64,000 nt of DNA from Pseudothauera nasutitermitis (GTDB lineage: Bacteria > Pseudomonadota > Gammaproteobacteria > Burkholderiales > Rhodocyclaceae): contig NZ_SSOC01000001.1 of assembly GCF_004801295.1 (NCBI RefSeq), positions 372,001 to 436,000 on the forward strand, in the 5' to 3' direction. The stretch's first letter is position 1. Each line of letters begins with the position of its first letter. Under the pieces are notes generated by a model that was not told the DNA's origin, did not search any database, and worked only from the letters and a program-made list of their open reading frames with translations. The position numbers were made by a program, and so were the translations under genes. Shown here one piece after another: positions 25,775-35,863 of the stretch.

Positions 25775-26707
25775 ATGAGTTTTGCTCTGGTTTTCCCGGG
25801 ACAGGGTTCCCAGTCCGTCGGCATGATGGCCGGCTACGGCGACAGCGCGGTGATCCGCGACACCTTCGCGGAGGCCTCCGAGGCGCTCGGCGAGGATCTG
25901 TGGCAGATGGTCGATGAAGGCCCGGCCGAGCGTCTGGCGCTCACCGTCAATACCCAGCCGCTGATGCTGACCGCCGGGGTGGCGGCCTGGCGCGCCTGGC
26001 AGGCCGCCGGCGGTCCGCTGCCGGCTGTGGTCGCCGGGCACAGCCTGGGCGAGTATTCCGCGCTGGTCGCCGCCGGCGCGCTGGCCTTCGCCGATGCCGT
26101 GCCACTGGTGCGCTTCCGCGCGCAGGCCATGCAGGAGGCGGTGCCGGCCGGCGAGGGCGCGATGGCCGCGCTGCTCGGCCTGGAGGCCGACGCGGTGCGC
26201 GAGGCCTGTGCCGAGGCCGCGCAGGGCGAGGTGGTGGAAGCCGCCAACCTGAACGCGCCGGGGCAGATCGTCATCGCCGGCGCCAAGGCGGCGGTGGAGC
26301 GCGCAGTGGAGGTCGCCAAGGCCAGGGGCGCCAAGCGCGCCGTGCTGCTGCCGGTGTCCGCGCCCTTCCATTGCGCGTTGATGAAGCCGGCCGCCGAACG
26401 CCTGGCCGAGCGCCTGGCCGGCGTGGCGATCGCGCAGCCCCGCATCGCGGTGCTCAACAACGTGGATGTGGCGGTGTACGACGAACCTGCGAAGATTCGC
26501 GACGCGCTGGTGCGCCAGGCCTTCTCGCCGGTGCGCTGGATCGAGAGCGTGCAGGAGATGGGCCGGCGCGGCCTGTCGCACGTCATCGAGTGCGGCCCGG
26601 GCAAGGTGCTGGCGGGCATGACCAAGCGCATCGCCAAGGAAGTCGAAGGCGGTTCGGCACACGATGCCGCCAGTCTGGAACAGGCCGTCGCGGCCGTGAA
26701 GGGGTAA
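25775..26707 (+). CDS. fabD: FabD, malonyl-CoA:ACP transacylase
   Basis: A 310-residue acyltransferase that loads malonate on ACP. The N-terminus FALVFPGQGSQSVGM and the nucleophile elbow GHSLGEYSAL are diagnostic, with the catalytic His in SAPFHCALM. I chose ATG at 25775, which has GGGAGG 4 nt upstream, over the GTG at 25763. It lies 57 nt after fabH and 4 nt before fabG. Confidence 0.97.
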   Translation: MSFALVFPGQGSQSVGMMAGYGDSAVIRDTFAEASEALGEDLWQMVDEGPAERLALTVNTQPLMLTAGVAAWRAWQAAGGPLPAVVAGHSLGEYSALVAAGALAFADAVPLVRFRAQAMQEAVPAGEGAMAALLGLEADAVREACAEAAQGEVVEAANLNAPGQIVIAGAKAAVERAVEVAKARGAKRAVLLPVSAPFHCALMKPAAERLAERLAGVAIAQPRIAVLNNVDVAVYDEPAKIRDALVRQAFSPVRWIESVQEMGRRGLSHVIECGPGKVLAGMTKRIAKEVEGGSAHDAASLEQAVAAVKG

Positions 26708-26711
26708 GCGC

Positions 26712-27467
26712 ATGAGCAATGTGTTCAGTCTGCAAGGGCAGGTCGCCCTGGTCACCGGCGCCTCACGCGGCATCGGCCGCGCGGTGCTGCTGGAACTCGG
26801 GCGCCTGGGCGCCACCGTGGTGGGCACCGCCACGTCGGCGGCGGGCGCCGCCGACATCGGCAAGGCCATCGCCGACGCCGGCCTGCAGGGCGCCGGGCTG
26901 GCGCTCGACGTCACCGATGCGGCGGCCTGCGAGGCCGTGGTGGGCGACATCGAAAAGCGCTTCGGCGCCGTGGGCGTGCTGGTGAACAATGCCGGCATCA
27001 CCCGCGACAATCTCGCCATGCGCATGAAGGACGAGGAGTGGGACGCGGTCATCGATACCAACCTGAAGGCCGTGTTCCGCATGAGCCGCCTGGTGATGCG
27101 CGGCATGATGAAGGCGCGCAACGGGCGTATCGTGAACATCACTTCGGTGGTCGGCAGCGCCGGCAACCCGGGCCAGGCCAACTACGCCGCCGCCAAGGCC
27201 GGCGTGGCCGGCATGAGCCGCGCGCTGGCGCGCGAGCTGGGCAGCCGCAACATCACGGTGAACTGTGTGGCCCCCGGTTTCATCGATACGGACATGACCC
27301 GCGCCCTGCCGGACGCCGCGCGCGACGCGCTGCTCGGCAACATCGCGCTGGGTCGTCTGGGCAAGCCGGAAGAGATCGCTGGCGCGGTCGCCTTCCTGGT
27401 TTCGCCGGCGGCGGCCTACGTCACCGGCACGACGCTGCACGTCAATGGCGGTATGTACATGTCGTGA
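26712..27467 (+). CDS. fabG: FabG, 3-oxoacyl-ACP reductase
   Basis: A 251-residue short-chain dehydrogenase that reduces 3-oxoacyl-ACP with NADPH. It has the cofactor motif TGASRGIG, NNAGITRDN, the Ser in NITSVVGSAG and the YAAAKAG catalytic Tyr-Lys pair, and ends in TGTTLHVNGGMYMS as in classical FabG. Its length of about 250 is typical. Confidence 0.97.
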   Translation: MSNVFSLQGQVALVTGASRGIGRAVLLELGRLGATVVGTATSAAGAADIGKAIADAGLQGAGLALDVTDAAACEAVVGDIEKRFGAVGVLVNNAGITRDNLAMRMKDEEWDAVIDTNLKAVFRMSRLVMRGMMKARNGRIVNITSVVGSAGNPGQANYAAAKAGVAGMSRALARELGSRNITVNCVAPGFIDTDMTRALPDAARDALLGNIALGRLGKPEEIAGAVAFLVSPAAAYVTGTTLHVNGGMYMS

Positions 27468-27499
27468 GCGCGGCTCGCGATAGCGGTTCCGGTGCTTTT

Positions 27500-27508
27500 T
27501 GGTAGAAT
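27500..27508 (+). promoter_or_regulatory. Extended -10 promoter of acpP
   Basis: TGG followed directly by TAGAAT (27503-27508, 5 of 6) forms an extended -10. No good -35 hexamer is visible. It lies in the fabG-acpP spacer and would give acpP its own high expression, with a leader of about 45 nt. Confidence 0.55.
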
Positions 27509-27559
27509 ACGCCGGCTTTTTTTTCTTATACCCCCATCTTTCAGGGAAGGAGTTTTTTC

Positions 27560-27799
27560 ATGGAGAACATCGAACAGCGCGTCCGCAAGATCGTCGCTGA
27601 GCAACTTGGCGTGAACGAATCGGAGATCAAGAACGAGTCTTCGTTCGTGGACGATCTGGGCGCGGATTCGCTGGACACCGTGGAACTGGTCATGGCGCTG
27701 GAAGAAGAGTTCGAGTGCGAGATCCCGGACGAGGAAGCCGAGAAGATCACCACCGTCCAGCAGGCGATCGACTACGTCAACGCCCACCTCAAGCAGTAA
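27560..27799 (+). CDS. acpP: Acyl carrier protein
   Basis: A 79-residue acidic carrier of growing acyl chains. The phosphopantetheine attachment site is Ser37 in [10 protein letters not shown]. The modifying enzyme AcpS is encoded in the same window at 52 kb. The strong GGAAGGAG ribosome binding site and a private promoter fit the high abundance of ACP. A hairpin follows the gene before fabF. Confidence 0.98.
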   Translation: MENIEQRVRKIVAEQLGVNESEIKNESSFVDDLGADSLDTVELVMALEEEFECEIPDEEAEKITTVQQAIDYVNAHLKQ

Positions 27800-27821
27800 G
27801 CATTCGCTTGTCTTCCAGCCG

Positions 27822-27842
27822 GGCCCCGCACGCGCGGGGTCC
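27822..27842 (+). terminator. Hairpin between acpP and fabF (attenuator-like)
   Basis: A GC-rich stem (CCCCGC / GCGGGG with flanking GG/CC) is followed only by a weak T-rich tail (GGTGCTTTGC), so partial termination is more likely than a full stop. Confidence 0.5.
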
Positions 27843-27886
27843 GGTGCTTTGCATTTCCTCCGCCTCGTTTCCTTACGGAGTCGCCT

Positions 27887-29125
27887 GTGTCGCGTCGTAG
27901 AGTCGTCGTTACCGGTCTGGGTGCCATCTCGCCGGTCGGCAATAGCGTTCCCGAAGCCTGGGAAAACCTGATTGCCGGGAAAAGCGGCATCGCCCCGATC
28001 ACCCGTTTCGATGCCAGCGCCTTCCCGGTGCGCATCGCCGGCGAAGTCAAGGGCTTCGACGTTGCCGAATACCTCTCGCCCAAGGAGGCCCGCCGCATGG
28101 ATGTGTTCATCCATTACGGCATGGCCGCCGGCATCCAGGCCATCCGCGATTCGGGCATCGAGGTCACCGAGGCCAACGCCGACCGCATCGGCGTGAACAT
28201 CGGTTCGGGCATCGGCGGCCTGCCGATGATCGAGGAAACCCACGACGATTACCTGAACGGCGGTCCGCGCAAGATTTCGCCGTTCTTCATTCCCGGCACC
28301 ATCATCAACATGATCTCGGGCAACCTGTCGATCATGTTCGGCCTGAAGGGCCCCAACATCGCCGTGGTCACCGCGTGTACCACCGGCCTGCACGCCATCG
28401 GCACCAGCGCGCGCATGATCGAGTACGGCGATGCCGACGTGATGGTGTGCGGCGGGGCGGAATCCACCGTCACCCACCTGGCCATCGGTGGCTTCTCCTC
28501 GGCCAAGGCGCTGTCCACCCGCAACGACGATCCGGCCACCGCCAGCCGTCCGTGGGACAAGGAACGCGACGGCTTCGTGCTGGGCGAGGGCGCCGGCGTG
28601 CTGGTGCTGGAGGAGTACGAGCACGCGGTCAAGCGCGGCGCGAAGATCTACGCCGAACTGGCCGGCTTCGGCATGAGCGGCGACGCCTATCACATGACCG
28701 CGCCGGATACCGACGGCCCGCGCCGCAGCATGGTCAATGCCATGAAGAACGCCGGCGTGAATGCGGACCAGGTGCACTACCTGAACGCCCACGGCACCTC
28801 CACGCCGCTGGGCGACAAGAACGAAACCGAGGCGATCAAGCTCGCCTTCGGCGCCGATGTGGCGAAGAAGCTGGTGGTCAACTCCACCAAGTCGATGACC
28901 GGCCACCTGCTGGGTGGCGCGGGCGGCCTGGAGTCGGTGTTCACCGTGCTCGCGGTGCACAACCAGATTTCCCCGCCGACCATCAATCTCTTCGAGCAGG
29001 ATCCGGAGTGCGATCTGGATTACTGCGCCAACGTGGCGCGCGAAATGCGCATCGACGTCGCGCTGAAGAACAACTTCGGCTTCGGCGGCACCAACGGCAC
29101 GCTGGTCTTCCGCCGGCTGAGCTGA
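27887..29125 (+). CDS. fabF: FabF, 3-oxoacyl-ACP synthase II
   Basis: A 412-residue elongation condensing enzyme of fatty acid synthesis. The active-site Cys is in [12 protein letters not shown], with the two His residues in [11 protein letters not shown] and [10 protein letters not shown]. It starts with GTG, preceded by ACGGAG at 6 nt. It is the last gene of the conserved fab block. Confidence 0.97.
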   Translation: MSRRRVVVTGLGAISPVGNSVPEAWENLIAGKSGIAPITRFDASAFPVRIAGEVKGFDVAEYLSPKEARRMDVFIHYGMAAGIQAIRDSGIEVTEANADRIGVNIGSGIGGLPMIEETHDDYLNGGPRKISPFFIPGTIINMISGNLSIMFGLKGPNIAVVTACTTGLHAIGTSARMIEYGDADVMVCGGAESTVTHLAIGGFSSAKALSTRNDDPATASRPWDKERDGFVLGEGAGVLVLEEYEHAVKRGAKIYAELAGFGMSGDAYHMTAPDTDGPRRSMVNAMKNAGVNADQVHYLNAHGTSTPLGDKNETEAIKLAFGADVAKKLVVNSTKSMTGHLLGGAGGLESVFTVLAVHNQISPPTINLFEQDPECDLDYCANVAREMRIDVALKNNFGFGGTNGTLVFRRLS

Positions 29126-29135
29126 CGGGCGGCGG

Positions 29136-29567
29136 GTGGCGGCGCGTTATCCGCTCCACCTGCCCCTGCGTTCCTCGCGCCACCTGGTGGCGCTGAGCGG
29201 CGCGGTCCACCTGGCGGCCGCGCTGGCTTTCCTGTTTTCCTCGCTGCCCTGGCCGGCCCGGCTGGCCGGCGTGCTGCTCATCCTGGCGAGCGTGTTCCGG
29301 CATGCCCGGCGCTGGCGCCATCCGCTGCAGCAGGTACTGGTGCTGCGTGCCGATGGCCTGCTCGATGTGGACGGCGAGGTCGTTGCGCTGGAGGCGGGCA
29401 GTACCGATTTCGGCTGGGCGATCTGGCTGCACTGGCGCGCCGCCGCGGGCAGACGCCAAAGCCTGATGCTGCTGCCCGATGCGCTGCCGTCCGGACGATG
29501 GCGGCCGCTGCGCATCTGGCTGCGCCACCGCGCCCGGGCAGATGGCGGAAGGGCGGACGAGCGCTGA
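29136..29567 (+). CDS. Hypothetical membrane protein, YgfX/CptA-like
   Basis: A 143-residue protein 10 nt after fabF, starting with GTG. Two hydrophobic segments (about 18-54) are followed by a soluble part rich in Arg and Trp (DFGWAIWLHWRAAAGRR...WRPLRIWLRHR). This layout resembles the YgfX family, but similarity is loose. It is probably expressed with fabF, and its role is unknown. Confidence 0.7.
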   Translation: MAARYPLHLPLRSSRHLVALSGAVHLAAALAFLFSSLPWPARLAGVLLILASVFRHARRWRHPLQQVLVLRADGLLDVDGEVVALEAGSTDFGWAIWLHWRAAAGRRQSLMLLPDALPSGRWRPLRIWLRHRARADGGRADER

Positions 29568-29579
29568 ACGCGCGCGTGT

Positions 29580-30557
29580 TCAACTCTCCATCTGCAGCCG
29601 CCAGGGCGACAGATGCTGCCAGAGCAGCTTGCGCCGCTCATCGACGGCCTGCAGCAGGGATTTCTCCAGGCGTGCCAGCAGCACCGAGCGCGGCGTGGCA
29701 ACGTGGCGCAGCATGCTGAGCTGGAACGGGATGCCGTTTTCCAGGCGCAGCAGCAGAACCTTGCGCGGATTCAGGCCGGCGGCGGTGAACGAATCGACGA
29801 AGGCGTAACCCAGGCCATGTTCCACCAGCGTGCCGGCCAGCGCATAGGTCTGCACGCTCAGCGAATGGCGCAGCGGCCAGCCGTGCGCGCCCAGCGTGGC
29901 GGCCAGGCGCTCGCCGAGCGCGGTGGCCTCGGACAGGCCGATGTAGGGCTGTTCTCCCCATTGTGCATACCAGCGTGTCGAAGGCACGGGGCCGTCGCCG
30001 GTGAACAGGCCGGCCATGGCCGCTTCCCAGGCGCGCGGAACGGCCAGCAGCATCTCGCCGCCGGCCAGCGGCGCGCTCATCAGGGCCACGTGGGCGCCGG
30101 GTTCGATGACCACGCCCACATCGACGTCGAAGGCCAGCAGGTGGTCCTCGATTTCCGGGGTATGGCTGGCCCACAGATCCAGCACGATCTCCGGCGTCGA
30201 TTCACGCATGCTGGTCAGCGCGCTGGGGAGCAGGGTGACCGCCAGCGAAGGGGTGACCGCCAGACGCAGCAGGCCGGAAGTACCGCGCCGCAGATTGCCC
30301 GCGAGCGCGTCGACGCGCTCGATCTCCCGCCAGGCGCGACCGACCTGGGCGAACAGGGTATGGGCCTCCGGGGTGGGCGTCAGCCGTCCACGCCCGCGCT
30401 CGAACAGCGGAAAACCCAGCGAAGCCTCGGCATGCCGCAGCACGCGGGAGACCACCGGCTGGGACACGTGCAGCATGCGTGCCGCCTCGCTGACCGAGCC
30501 GGCGATCATCACCGCGCGGAAGATTTCGATCTGGCGCAGCCGCAAGAGAGCCTCCAT
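29580..30557 (-). CDS. LysR-family transcriptional regulator
   Basis: A 325-residue regulator. The N-terminal winged helix (8-66: RQIEIFRAVMIAGSVSEA...VSQPVVSRVLRHAEASLGFPLFERGRG) binds DNA, and the remainder is a substrate-binding fold. The HTH is close to regulators of amino acid and opine catabolism such as OccR/NocR. It is divergent from the D-amino acid dehydrogenase, whose promoter region holds a small palindrome, so it probably controls dadA. Confidence 0.92.
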   Translation of the reverse strand: MEALLRLRQIEIFRAVMIAGSVSEAARMLHVSQPVVSRVLRHAEASLGFPLFERGRGRLTPTPEAHTLFAQVGRAWREIERVDALAGNLRRGTSGLLRLAVTPSLAVTLLPSALTSMRESTPEIVLDLWASHTPEIEDHLLAFDVDVGVVIEPGAHVALMSAPLAGGEMLLAVPRAWEAAMAGLFTGDGPVPSTRWYAQWGEQPYIGLSEATALGERLAATLGAHGWPLRHSLSVQTYALAGTLVEHGLGYAFVDSFTAAGLNPRKVLLLRLENGIPFQLSMLRHVATPRSVLLARLEKSLLQAVDERRKLLWQHLSPWRLQMES

Positions 30558-30571
30558 TCATCCATGTCTTG

Positions 30572-30627
30572 AAGGCATACCTTACCGCAGGATCTGCACG
30601 CTGTCCTTGTAACGCTCCCGCTATATT
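30572..30627 (+). promoter_or_regulatory. Shared regulatory region of lysR and dadA
   Basis: A short near-palindrome AAGG-CATA-CCTT (30572-30583) could be the LysR binding site. A -10 element TATATT (30622-30627) lies 45 nt before the dadA start but has no good -35, as expected for an activator-dependent promoter. Confidence 0.4.
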
Positions 30628-30671
30628 CGATTCTCGGGTCGCCTTTCGGCGACACAGCGTGTGGAGACATC

Positions 30672-31970
30672 GTGCGTATTGCGGTCATTGGAGCGGGAAT
30701 CGTCGGTCTGGCCAGTGCCTGGGCGTTGCGCGAGGATGGGCACGAGGTGGTGGTGATCGACCGCCATGCCCAGACCGGCATGGAAACCAGCCATGCCAAC
30801 GGCGGGCAGTTGAGCTACCGCTACATCGCCCCGCTGGCCGATCCGGACATCCTCGCCAAGATTCCCGCGTGGCTGATGCGGCGCGATGCGCCGGTGCGCT
30901 TCCGCCCGTGCTTCGATCCCCGGCAATGGCAGTGGCTGCTGAGTTTTCTCAAGGCCTGCAACCAGAACGACAAGCTGCGCTCGGTCGGCAACCTGCTGCC
31001 GCTTTCGCTGTACAGCCAGTCGCTGGTGCATGCCATGGTCGAAAGACATGGGCTGGATTTCGATTTCGTGCGCAACGGCAAGCTGGTGGTGCACCGCGAT
31101 CCGGCGACCTTCGCCGCCGCGCGCCGGCTGATCGCCTCCTCGGCGGATCTGGCCTCGGAGCAGCGTGCGCTCGATGCCGACGAGTGCGTGGCGCTGGAGC
31201 CCGCGCTGGCCCGCCTGCGCCCGCATCTGCAGGGCGGCATCCATACCGCCAGCGAGGACGCCGGGGACTGCCTGAAGCTGTGCCGCGAACTGGAAACGCG
31301 CCTGTGCGAGGGCGAGCGCCCGGCCGAGTTCGTGCTGGGCGATGAGGCCACCGCGCTGGAAGCGGGCGATGGCCGCGTGCGTGCGGTGCTGCTGCGCGAG
31401 CGCGGGCGGCTGGCGGTGGATCAGCTGGTGATCGCCGCCGGGGCCAGCGCGCCGGCGCTGCTGGCCCCGCTGGGCGTGCGCCTGCCGATCTATCCGGTGA
31501 AGGGCTACAGCATCAGCGTGGCGCTGGGCGAGCAGGGCGCCGCGGCGGCTCCACGGGTCAGCGTCACCGATTTCCAGCGCAAGATCGTCTATGCGCCGCT
31601 GGCCCACCAGCTGCGCGTGGCGGGCATGGCCGACATCGTCGGCGCGGATGCCTCGGTGCAGCCCGATCGCGTCGCCACGCTGATCCGGGAAACGCGCGAG
31701 GCCTTTGGCGACTGGGTGGCCGATGCGCAGATCTCCACCTGGGCCGGCCTGCGTCCGGCGACGCCCACCGGGCGGCCGATCATCGACCGGGCCGGCGCCG
31801 TGAACCTGTGGATCAACGTGGGCCACGGCGCCCTGGGCTTCACCCTGGCGATGGGCAGTGGGGGGCTGCTGGCCGATCTGCTCGCCGGCCGTCATACCGC
31901 GGTGCCCCATGAAGGTTTCCTGCTGGCCAACGCGACGCCGCAAGGTTGGCGCAAACCGTTACGTGCTTAG
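30672..31970 (+). CDS. dadA: D-amino acid dehydrogenase (DadA family)
   Basis: A 432-residue FAD enzyme that oxidatively deaminates D-amino acids and passes electrons to the respiratory chain at the inner membrane. The N-terminus [17 protein letters not shown] binds FAD, and [22 protein letters not shown] is a DadA hallmark; [16 protein letters not shown] and [21 protein letters not shown] complete the fold. GTG start with GGAG 5 nt upstream. No alanine racemase (dadX) lies nearby. The LysR gene upstream probably regulates it. Confidence 0.93.
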   Translation: MRIAVIGAGIVGLASAWALREDGHEVVVIDRHAQTGMETSHANGGQLSYRYIAPLADPDILAKIPAWLMRRDAPVRFRPCFDPRQWQWLLSFLKACNQNDKLRSVGNLLPLSLYSQSLVHAMVERHGLDFDFVRNGKLVVHRDPATFAAARRLIASSADLASEQRALDADECVALEPALARLRPHLQGGIHTASEDAGDCLKLCRELETRLCEGERPAEFVLGDEATALEAGDGRVRAVLLRERGRLAVDQLVIAAGASAPALLAPLGVRLPIYPVKGYSISVALGEQGAAAAPRVSVTDFQRKIVYAPLAHQLRVAGMADIVGADASVQPDRVATLIRETREAFGDWVADAQISTWAGLRPATPTGRPIIDRAGAVNLWINVGHGALGFTLAMGSGGLLADLLAGRHTAVPHEGFLLANATPQGWRKPLRA

Positions 31971-31988
31971 CAGGGGAAATGAGAAATA

Positions 31989-32018
31989 TTGAGCACAATT
32001 TGATTTCAACCGTATTAG
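31989..32018 (+). promoter_or_regulatory. Candidate promoter of the TRAP transporter genes
   Basis: TTGAGC (31989-31994), 18-nt spacer, TATTAG (32013-32018), each 4 of 6. The region is markedly AT-rich compared with its surroundings and carries a small inverted repeat (GTTTG / CAAAC, 32018-32035) that could be an operator. Confidence 0.45.
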
Positions 32019-32092
32019 TTTGTTTCAATGCAAACCTTTCACCCCGCCAATTCCGGCGGAACGCCCTGTGCATCACCCTTGGAGGACGTAGC

Positions 32093-33061
32093 ATGAAAAA
32101 ACTGACCGCCATCGCCGCAGCCTGCGCGACCGTCGCCGCGCTGGGAGCCGCTCCGGCCCATGCGCAACAGAAATTCGTGACCATCGGTACCGGTGGGGTC
32201 ACCGGGGTGTACTACGCCGCCGGTGGCGCGATCTGCCGCCTGATCAACATGAACCGCGCGGAACATGGCATCCGCTGCTCCGTCGAGAGCACCGGCGGTT
32301 CGGTCTACAACCTGAACACCATCCGCGCCGGCGAACTGGATTTCGGCGTGGCGCAGTCCGACTGGCAGTACCACGCGTACAACGGCTCCAGTTCCTTCGC
32401 CAATGCCGGCGCCTACCCTGACCTGCGTGCGGTGATGTCGCTGCACCCGGAGCCGTTCACCGTGCTGGCGCGCAAGGAAGTCGGTGCCAAGTCCTTCGAC
32501 GATCTGAAGGGCAAGCGTTTCAACATCGGCAATCCGGGCTCGGGCACGCGCGCGTCGATGGAGGAGCTGCTGGGCGCGCTGGGCTGGAAGACTTCGGACT
32601 TCTCCCTGGCCTCCGAGCTGAAGGCCGACGAGCACGGCGCCGCGCTGTGCGACAACAAGATCGACGGTTTCTTCTACGGCGTGGGCCACCCCTCGGCCAA
32701 CATCCAGGATCCGACCACCACCTGCGGCGCGCAGCTGGTGCCGCTGACCGGTCCGGCGGTCGACAAGCTGGTCGATGGCGCGCCGTACTATGCCAAGGTC
32801 GAGATTCCCGGCGGTCTGTACAACAACAACCCCAACCCGACCCCGACCTATGGCGTCGCGGCCACCTTCGTGACCTCCGCCAAGGTGCCGGACGAAGTGG
32901 TCTACACCATGGTCAAGGCCGTGTTCGAGAACTTCGAGGACTTCAAGCGCCTGCACCCGGCGTTCGCCAACCTGAAGCCCGAAGAGATGGTGAAGAACGG
33001 GCTGAGCGCGCCGCTGCACGAAGGCGCCATCCGCTACTACAAGGAAAAGGGCTGGCTGTAA
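32093..33061 (+). CDS. TAXI-family TRAP transporter substrate-binding protein
   Basis: A 322-residue periplasmic binding protein. A Sec signal peptide is at 1-25 (cleavage after AHAQ), followed by the TAXI motif [17 protein letters not shown]. It captures the substrate for the fused TRAP permease encoded next. A ribosome binding site GGAGG lies 7 nt before the start. TAXI proteins often bind glutamate or other organic acids; the substrate here is unknown, but the downstream CoA genes suggest a carboxylic acid. Confidence 0.93.
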   Translation: MKKLTAIAAACATVAALGAAPAHAQQKFVTIGTGGVTGVYYAAGGAICRLINMNRAEHGIRCSVESTGGSVYNLNTIRAGELDFGVAQSDWQYHAYNGSSSFANAGAYPDLRAVMSLHPEPFTVLARKEVGAKSFDDLKGKRFNIGNPGSGTRASMEELLGALGWKTSDFSLASELKADEHGAALCDNKIDGFFYGVGHPSANIQDPTTTCGAQLVPLTGPAVDKLVDGAPYYAKVEIPGGLYNNNPNPTPTYGVAATFVTSAKVPDEVVYTMVKAVFENFEDFKRLHPAFANLKPEEMVKNGLSAPLHEGAIRYYKEKGWL

Positions 33062-33071
33062 GCAAGCCGCG

Positions 33072-33102
33072 GGGCGCCGGAACCTGACAGGTTCCGGCGC
33101 CC
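33072..33102 (+). terminator. Long palindrome between TRAP binding-protein and permease genes
   Basis: A 15+15 bp perfect inverted repeat with a single-base centre (GGGCGCCGGAACCTG-A-mirror) is followed by the T-rich CTTTCATTT. It probably acts as a partial terminator or 3' stabiliser, so that more binding protein than permease is made. Confidence 0.65.
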
Positions 33103-33225
33103 GCTTTCATTTCTCCGGGCACATGGGCACGCCATTCCGTGCCGTGCCCGGACGGTTCTCCGCTCCGGCTATCGCCGGATGCGGCGGAGCCGGCGGATTC
33201 CAGGCCTTTTTCAGGAGACGGCTGC

Positions 33226-35829
33226 ATGTCGAACCCGACCCCAACCCCCCATGCGATGACCGATGAAGAGCTGAAACGGATGATTGCCGAAGCCGATACC
33301 GGCGGACGCAGGCCGATCGGCTGGGCCGCCGGGGTGCTTTCCTTCGCCGCGCTGGCATGGTCCCTGTTCCAGCTCTGGTTCGCCTCGCCGCTGCCGTTCT
33401 CGTTCGGCTTCTTCATCCTCAACGATACCGAGGCCCGTGCCCTGCATCTGGCGCTGGCCGTCTTCCTGGGTTATCTGGCCTATCCCGCCTTCAAGCGCTC
33501 GCCGCGCGCCTACATCCCCGTGATCGACTGGGTGCTGGCCGCCGCCGGGGCATTCTGTGCGGCCTACCTGTACCTGTTCTACCGCGAACTTTCCACGCGT
33601 CCCGGCCTGCCGACGCAGATGGATCTGATCGTCGCCATTGCCGGGATCACCCTGCTGCTCGAGGTCACCCGCCGCGTGCTCGGCCTGCCGATGGTGATCC
33701 TCGCCATCGTGTTCATCGGCTACATCTTCCTCGGCCCCTACATGCCGGAGATGATCGCCCACCGCGGGGCGTCGCTGAACAAGGGGATGAGCCACCTGTG
33801 GCTGTCCACCGAGGGCGTGTTCGGCGTGGCGCTGGGCGTGTCCACCAGCTTCATCTTCCTGTTCGTGCTGTTCGGCGCGTTGCTGGAGACGGCCGGCGCC
33901 GGCAACTACTTCATCAAGGCCGCCATCTCCATGCTCGGCCACATGCACGGCGGTCCGGCCAAGGCCTCGGTGGTGGCCTCGGCGACCACCGGGCTGATTT
34001 CCGGCTCGTCGATCGCCAACGTGGTGACCACCGGCACCTTCACCATCCCGCTGATGAAGCGCGTGGGCTACAAGCCCACCAAGGCGGCGGCCATCGAGGT
34101 GGCCGCGTCGGTGGACGGGCAGATCATGCCGCCGGTGATGGGCGCGGCGGCCTTCCTGATGGTGGAATACGTCGGCATCACCTACAACGAGGTCATCAAG
34201 CACGCCTTCCTGCCGGCGATCATCTCCTATACCGCGCTGTTCTATCTGGTGCACCTGGAGGCCATGAAGGCCAACATCCGCGGCTTGCCCCGGCGCAACA
34301 TCGCACCGGCCAGCAAGCGGCTGATCTCGTTCGGGCTCACCGTGAGCGGCCTGATCATCCTCGCCGGGCTGGTGTATTACGGCCTGGGCTGGATCAAGGA
34401 TCTGACTGGAGAAGCCTCCACCCTGGTGGTTTCCGTGTTGATGCTGATCGCCTATGTGGCGCTGGTGCGCTATTCTGCCCAGCAGCCCGAACTGCACATG
34501 GACGACCCGAACAAGCCGCTCACCGAACTGCCGGAAACCGGCCCGACACTGAAGACCGGGCTGTATTTCCTGCTGCCGGTGGTCGCGCTGATCTGGAACC
34601 TGATGGTCGAGGAACTTTCGCCCGGCCTGTCGGCGTTCTGGGCCACCGTGTTCATGATCTTCATCCTGGTCACCCAGCGTCCGCTGCAGGCCTTCTTCCG
34701 CGGCCAGGGCAATCTGCCTGCGGCGACCATGCGCGGCCTCGGCGATCTGTACCATGGCCTGGTCAACGGCGCGCGCAACATGATCGGCATCGGCATCGCC
34801 ACGGCCGCCGCGGGCATCATCGTGGGCACGGTGACGCTGACCGGCGTCGGCCTGGTGCTCACCGAGTTCGTCGAACTGGTCTCCGGCGGCAACCTGATGA
34901 TCATGCTGTTCATGGTGGCCTTCATCTGCCTGATCCTCGGCCTGGGGCTGCCCACCACCGCCAACTACATCATCGTGTCCACGCTGATGGCGCCGGTGGT
35001 GGTTGAGGTGGGCGCGCAGAACGGCCTGCTGGTGCCGCTGATCGCGGTGCACATGTTCGTGTTCTATTTCGGCCTGATGGCCGACGCCACGCCGCCGGTG
35101 GGTCTGGCCGCCTATGCGGCGGCCGGCATCGCGCGCTGCGATCCGATCGTCGCCGGGGCGCAGGCCTTCCTGTACTCCATCCGTACCGCGATCCTGCCGT
35201 TCATGTTCATCTTCAACACCCAGTTGCTGATGATCGGCATCGACTCGTGGTGGATTTTCGTCCTCACCGTGTCGAGCGCCATCCTCGCCAACCTGATGTT
35301 CGCGGCGGCCACGCAGGGCTGGTTCTTCACGCGCAACCGCGCCTGGGAAGGCGTGGCGCTGCTGCTCATCACCTTCAGCCTGTTCCGCCCCGGCTTCTGG
35401 ATGGATATGCTCTATCCACCGTATGAACAAGTGCCGGTCAGCGAGTTGACGCGCGTGGTCGAACAGGCGCCCGACAATGCCAGCCTGCGGGTGTTCATCG
35501 AAGGCATCAGCATTGAGGGCAAGGACATTTCCAAGGGCGTGCTGCTGCCGCTGGGTCCGCAGGGCAGCTTGCAGGAGCGCCTGAACCACGCCGGGGTGAT
35601 GGTCAGCTCGTTCGGCGGCCAGGTGTCCGTGGTGTCGGTGCGCTTCGGCAGCCAGGCCGCGAAGCTGGGCGTGGAGCAGGGCCTCGACATCGCCTATATC
35701 GAACTGCCGACCGACCGGCCGCGCGACGAGTGGATGTTCATCCCGCCGCTGCTGCTGCTCGGCCTGATCGCCTGGCTGCAGCTGCGCCGCCGCGCGCTGC
35801 ATCCGGTGCATCAGCCGATGGCCACCTAG
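33226..35829 (+). CDS. TRAP transporter, fused small and large permease (4TM-12TM)
   Basis: An 867-residue inner-membrane permease combining the small (DctQ-like) and large (DctM-like) subunits in one chain, the form paired with TAXI binding proteins. The first four helices end near residue 190. The DctM part follows, with SVVASATTGLISGSSIANVVTTGTFTIPLMK and LPTTANYIIVSTLMAP. A C-terminal domain of about 190 residues (DUF3394-like) is added with a final helix. It has AGGAG 8 nt before ATG 33226. Transport is Na+/H+ driven in this family. Confidence 0.95.
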   Translation: MSNPTPTPHAMTDEELKRMIAEADTGGRRPIGWAAGVLSFAALAWSLFQLWFASPLPFSFGFFILNDTEARALHLALAVFLGYLAYPAFKRSPRAYIPVIDWVLAAAGAFCAAYLYLFYRELSTRPGLPTQMDLIVAIAGITLLLEVTRRVLGLPMVILAIVFIGYIFLGPYMPEMIAHRGASLNKGMSHLWLSTEGVFGVALGVSTSFIFLFVLFGALLETAGAGNYFIKAAISMLGHMHGGPAKASVVASATTGLISGSSIANVVTTGTFTIPLMKRVGYKPTKAAAIEVAASVDGQIMPPVMGAAAFLMVEYVGITYNEVIKHAFLPAIISYTALFYLVHLEAMKANIRGLPRRNIAPASKRLISFGLTVSGLIILAGLVYYGLGWIKDLTGEASTLVVSVLMLIAYVALVRYSAQQPELHMDDPNKPLTELPETGPTLKTGLYFLLPVVALIWNLMVEELSPGLSAFWATVFMIFILVTQRPLQAFFRGQGNLPAATMRGLGDLYHGLVNGARNMIGIGIATAAAGIIVGTVTLTGVGLVLTEFVELVSGGNLMIMLFMVAFICLILGLGLPTTANYIIVSTLMAPVVVEVGAQNGLLVPLIAVHMFVFYFGLMADATPPVGLAAYAAAGIARCDPIVAGAQAFLYSIRTAILPFMFIFNTQLLMIGIDSWWIFVLTVSSAILANLMFAAATQGWFFTRNRAWEGVALLLITFSLFRPGFWMDMLYPPYEQVPVSELTRVVEQAPDNASLRVFIEGISIEGKDISKGVLLPLGPQGSLQERLNHAGVMVSSFGGQVSVVSVRFGSQAAKLGVEQGLDIAYIELPTDRPRDEWMFIPPLLLLGLIAWLQLRRRALHPVHQPMAT

Positions 35830-35863
35830 ACCGAAGGTTCAAACCGCCGCACGGGGGATGCGC

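Noticed and set aside
24647-27181. 844-codon minus-strand frame across fabH, fabD and fabG
   Set aside because: Crosses three confirmed genes and carries no recognisable motif.
33211-35811. 866-codon minus-strand frame opposite the TRAP permease
   Set aside because: Extreme His/Gln/Arg content; antisense to a gene with clear membrane topology.
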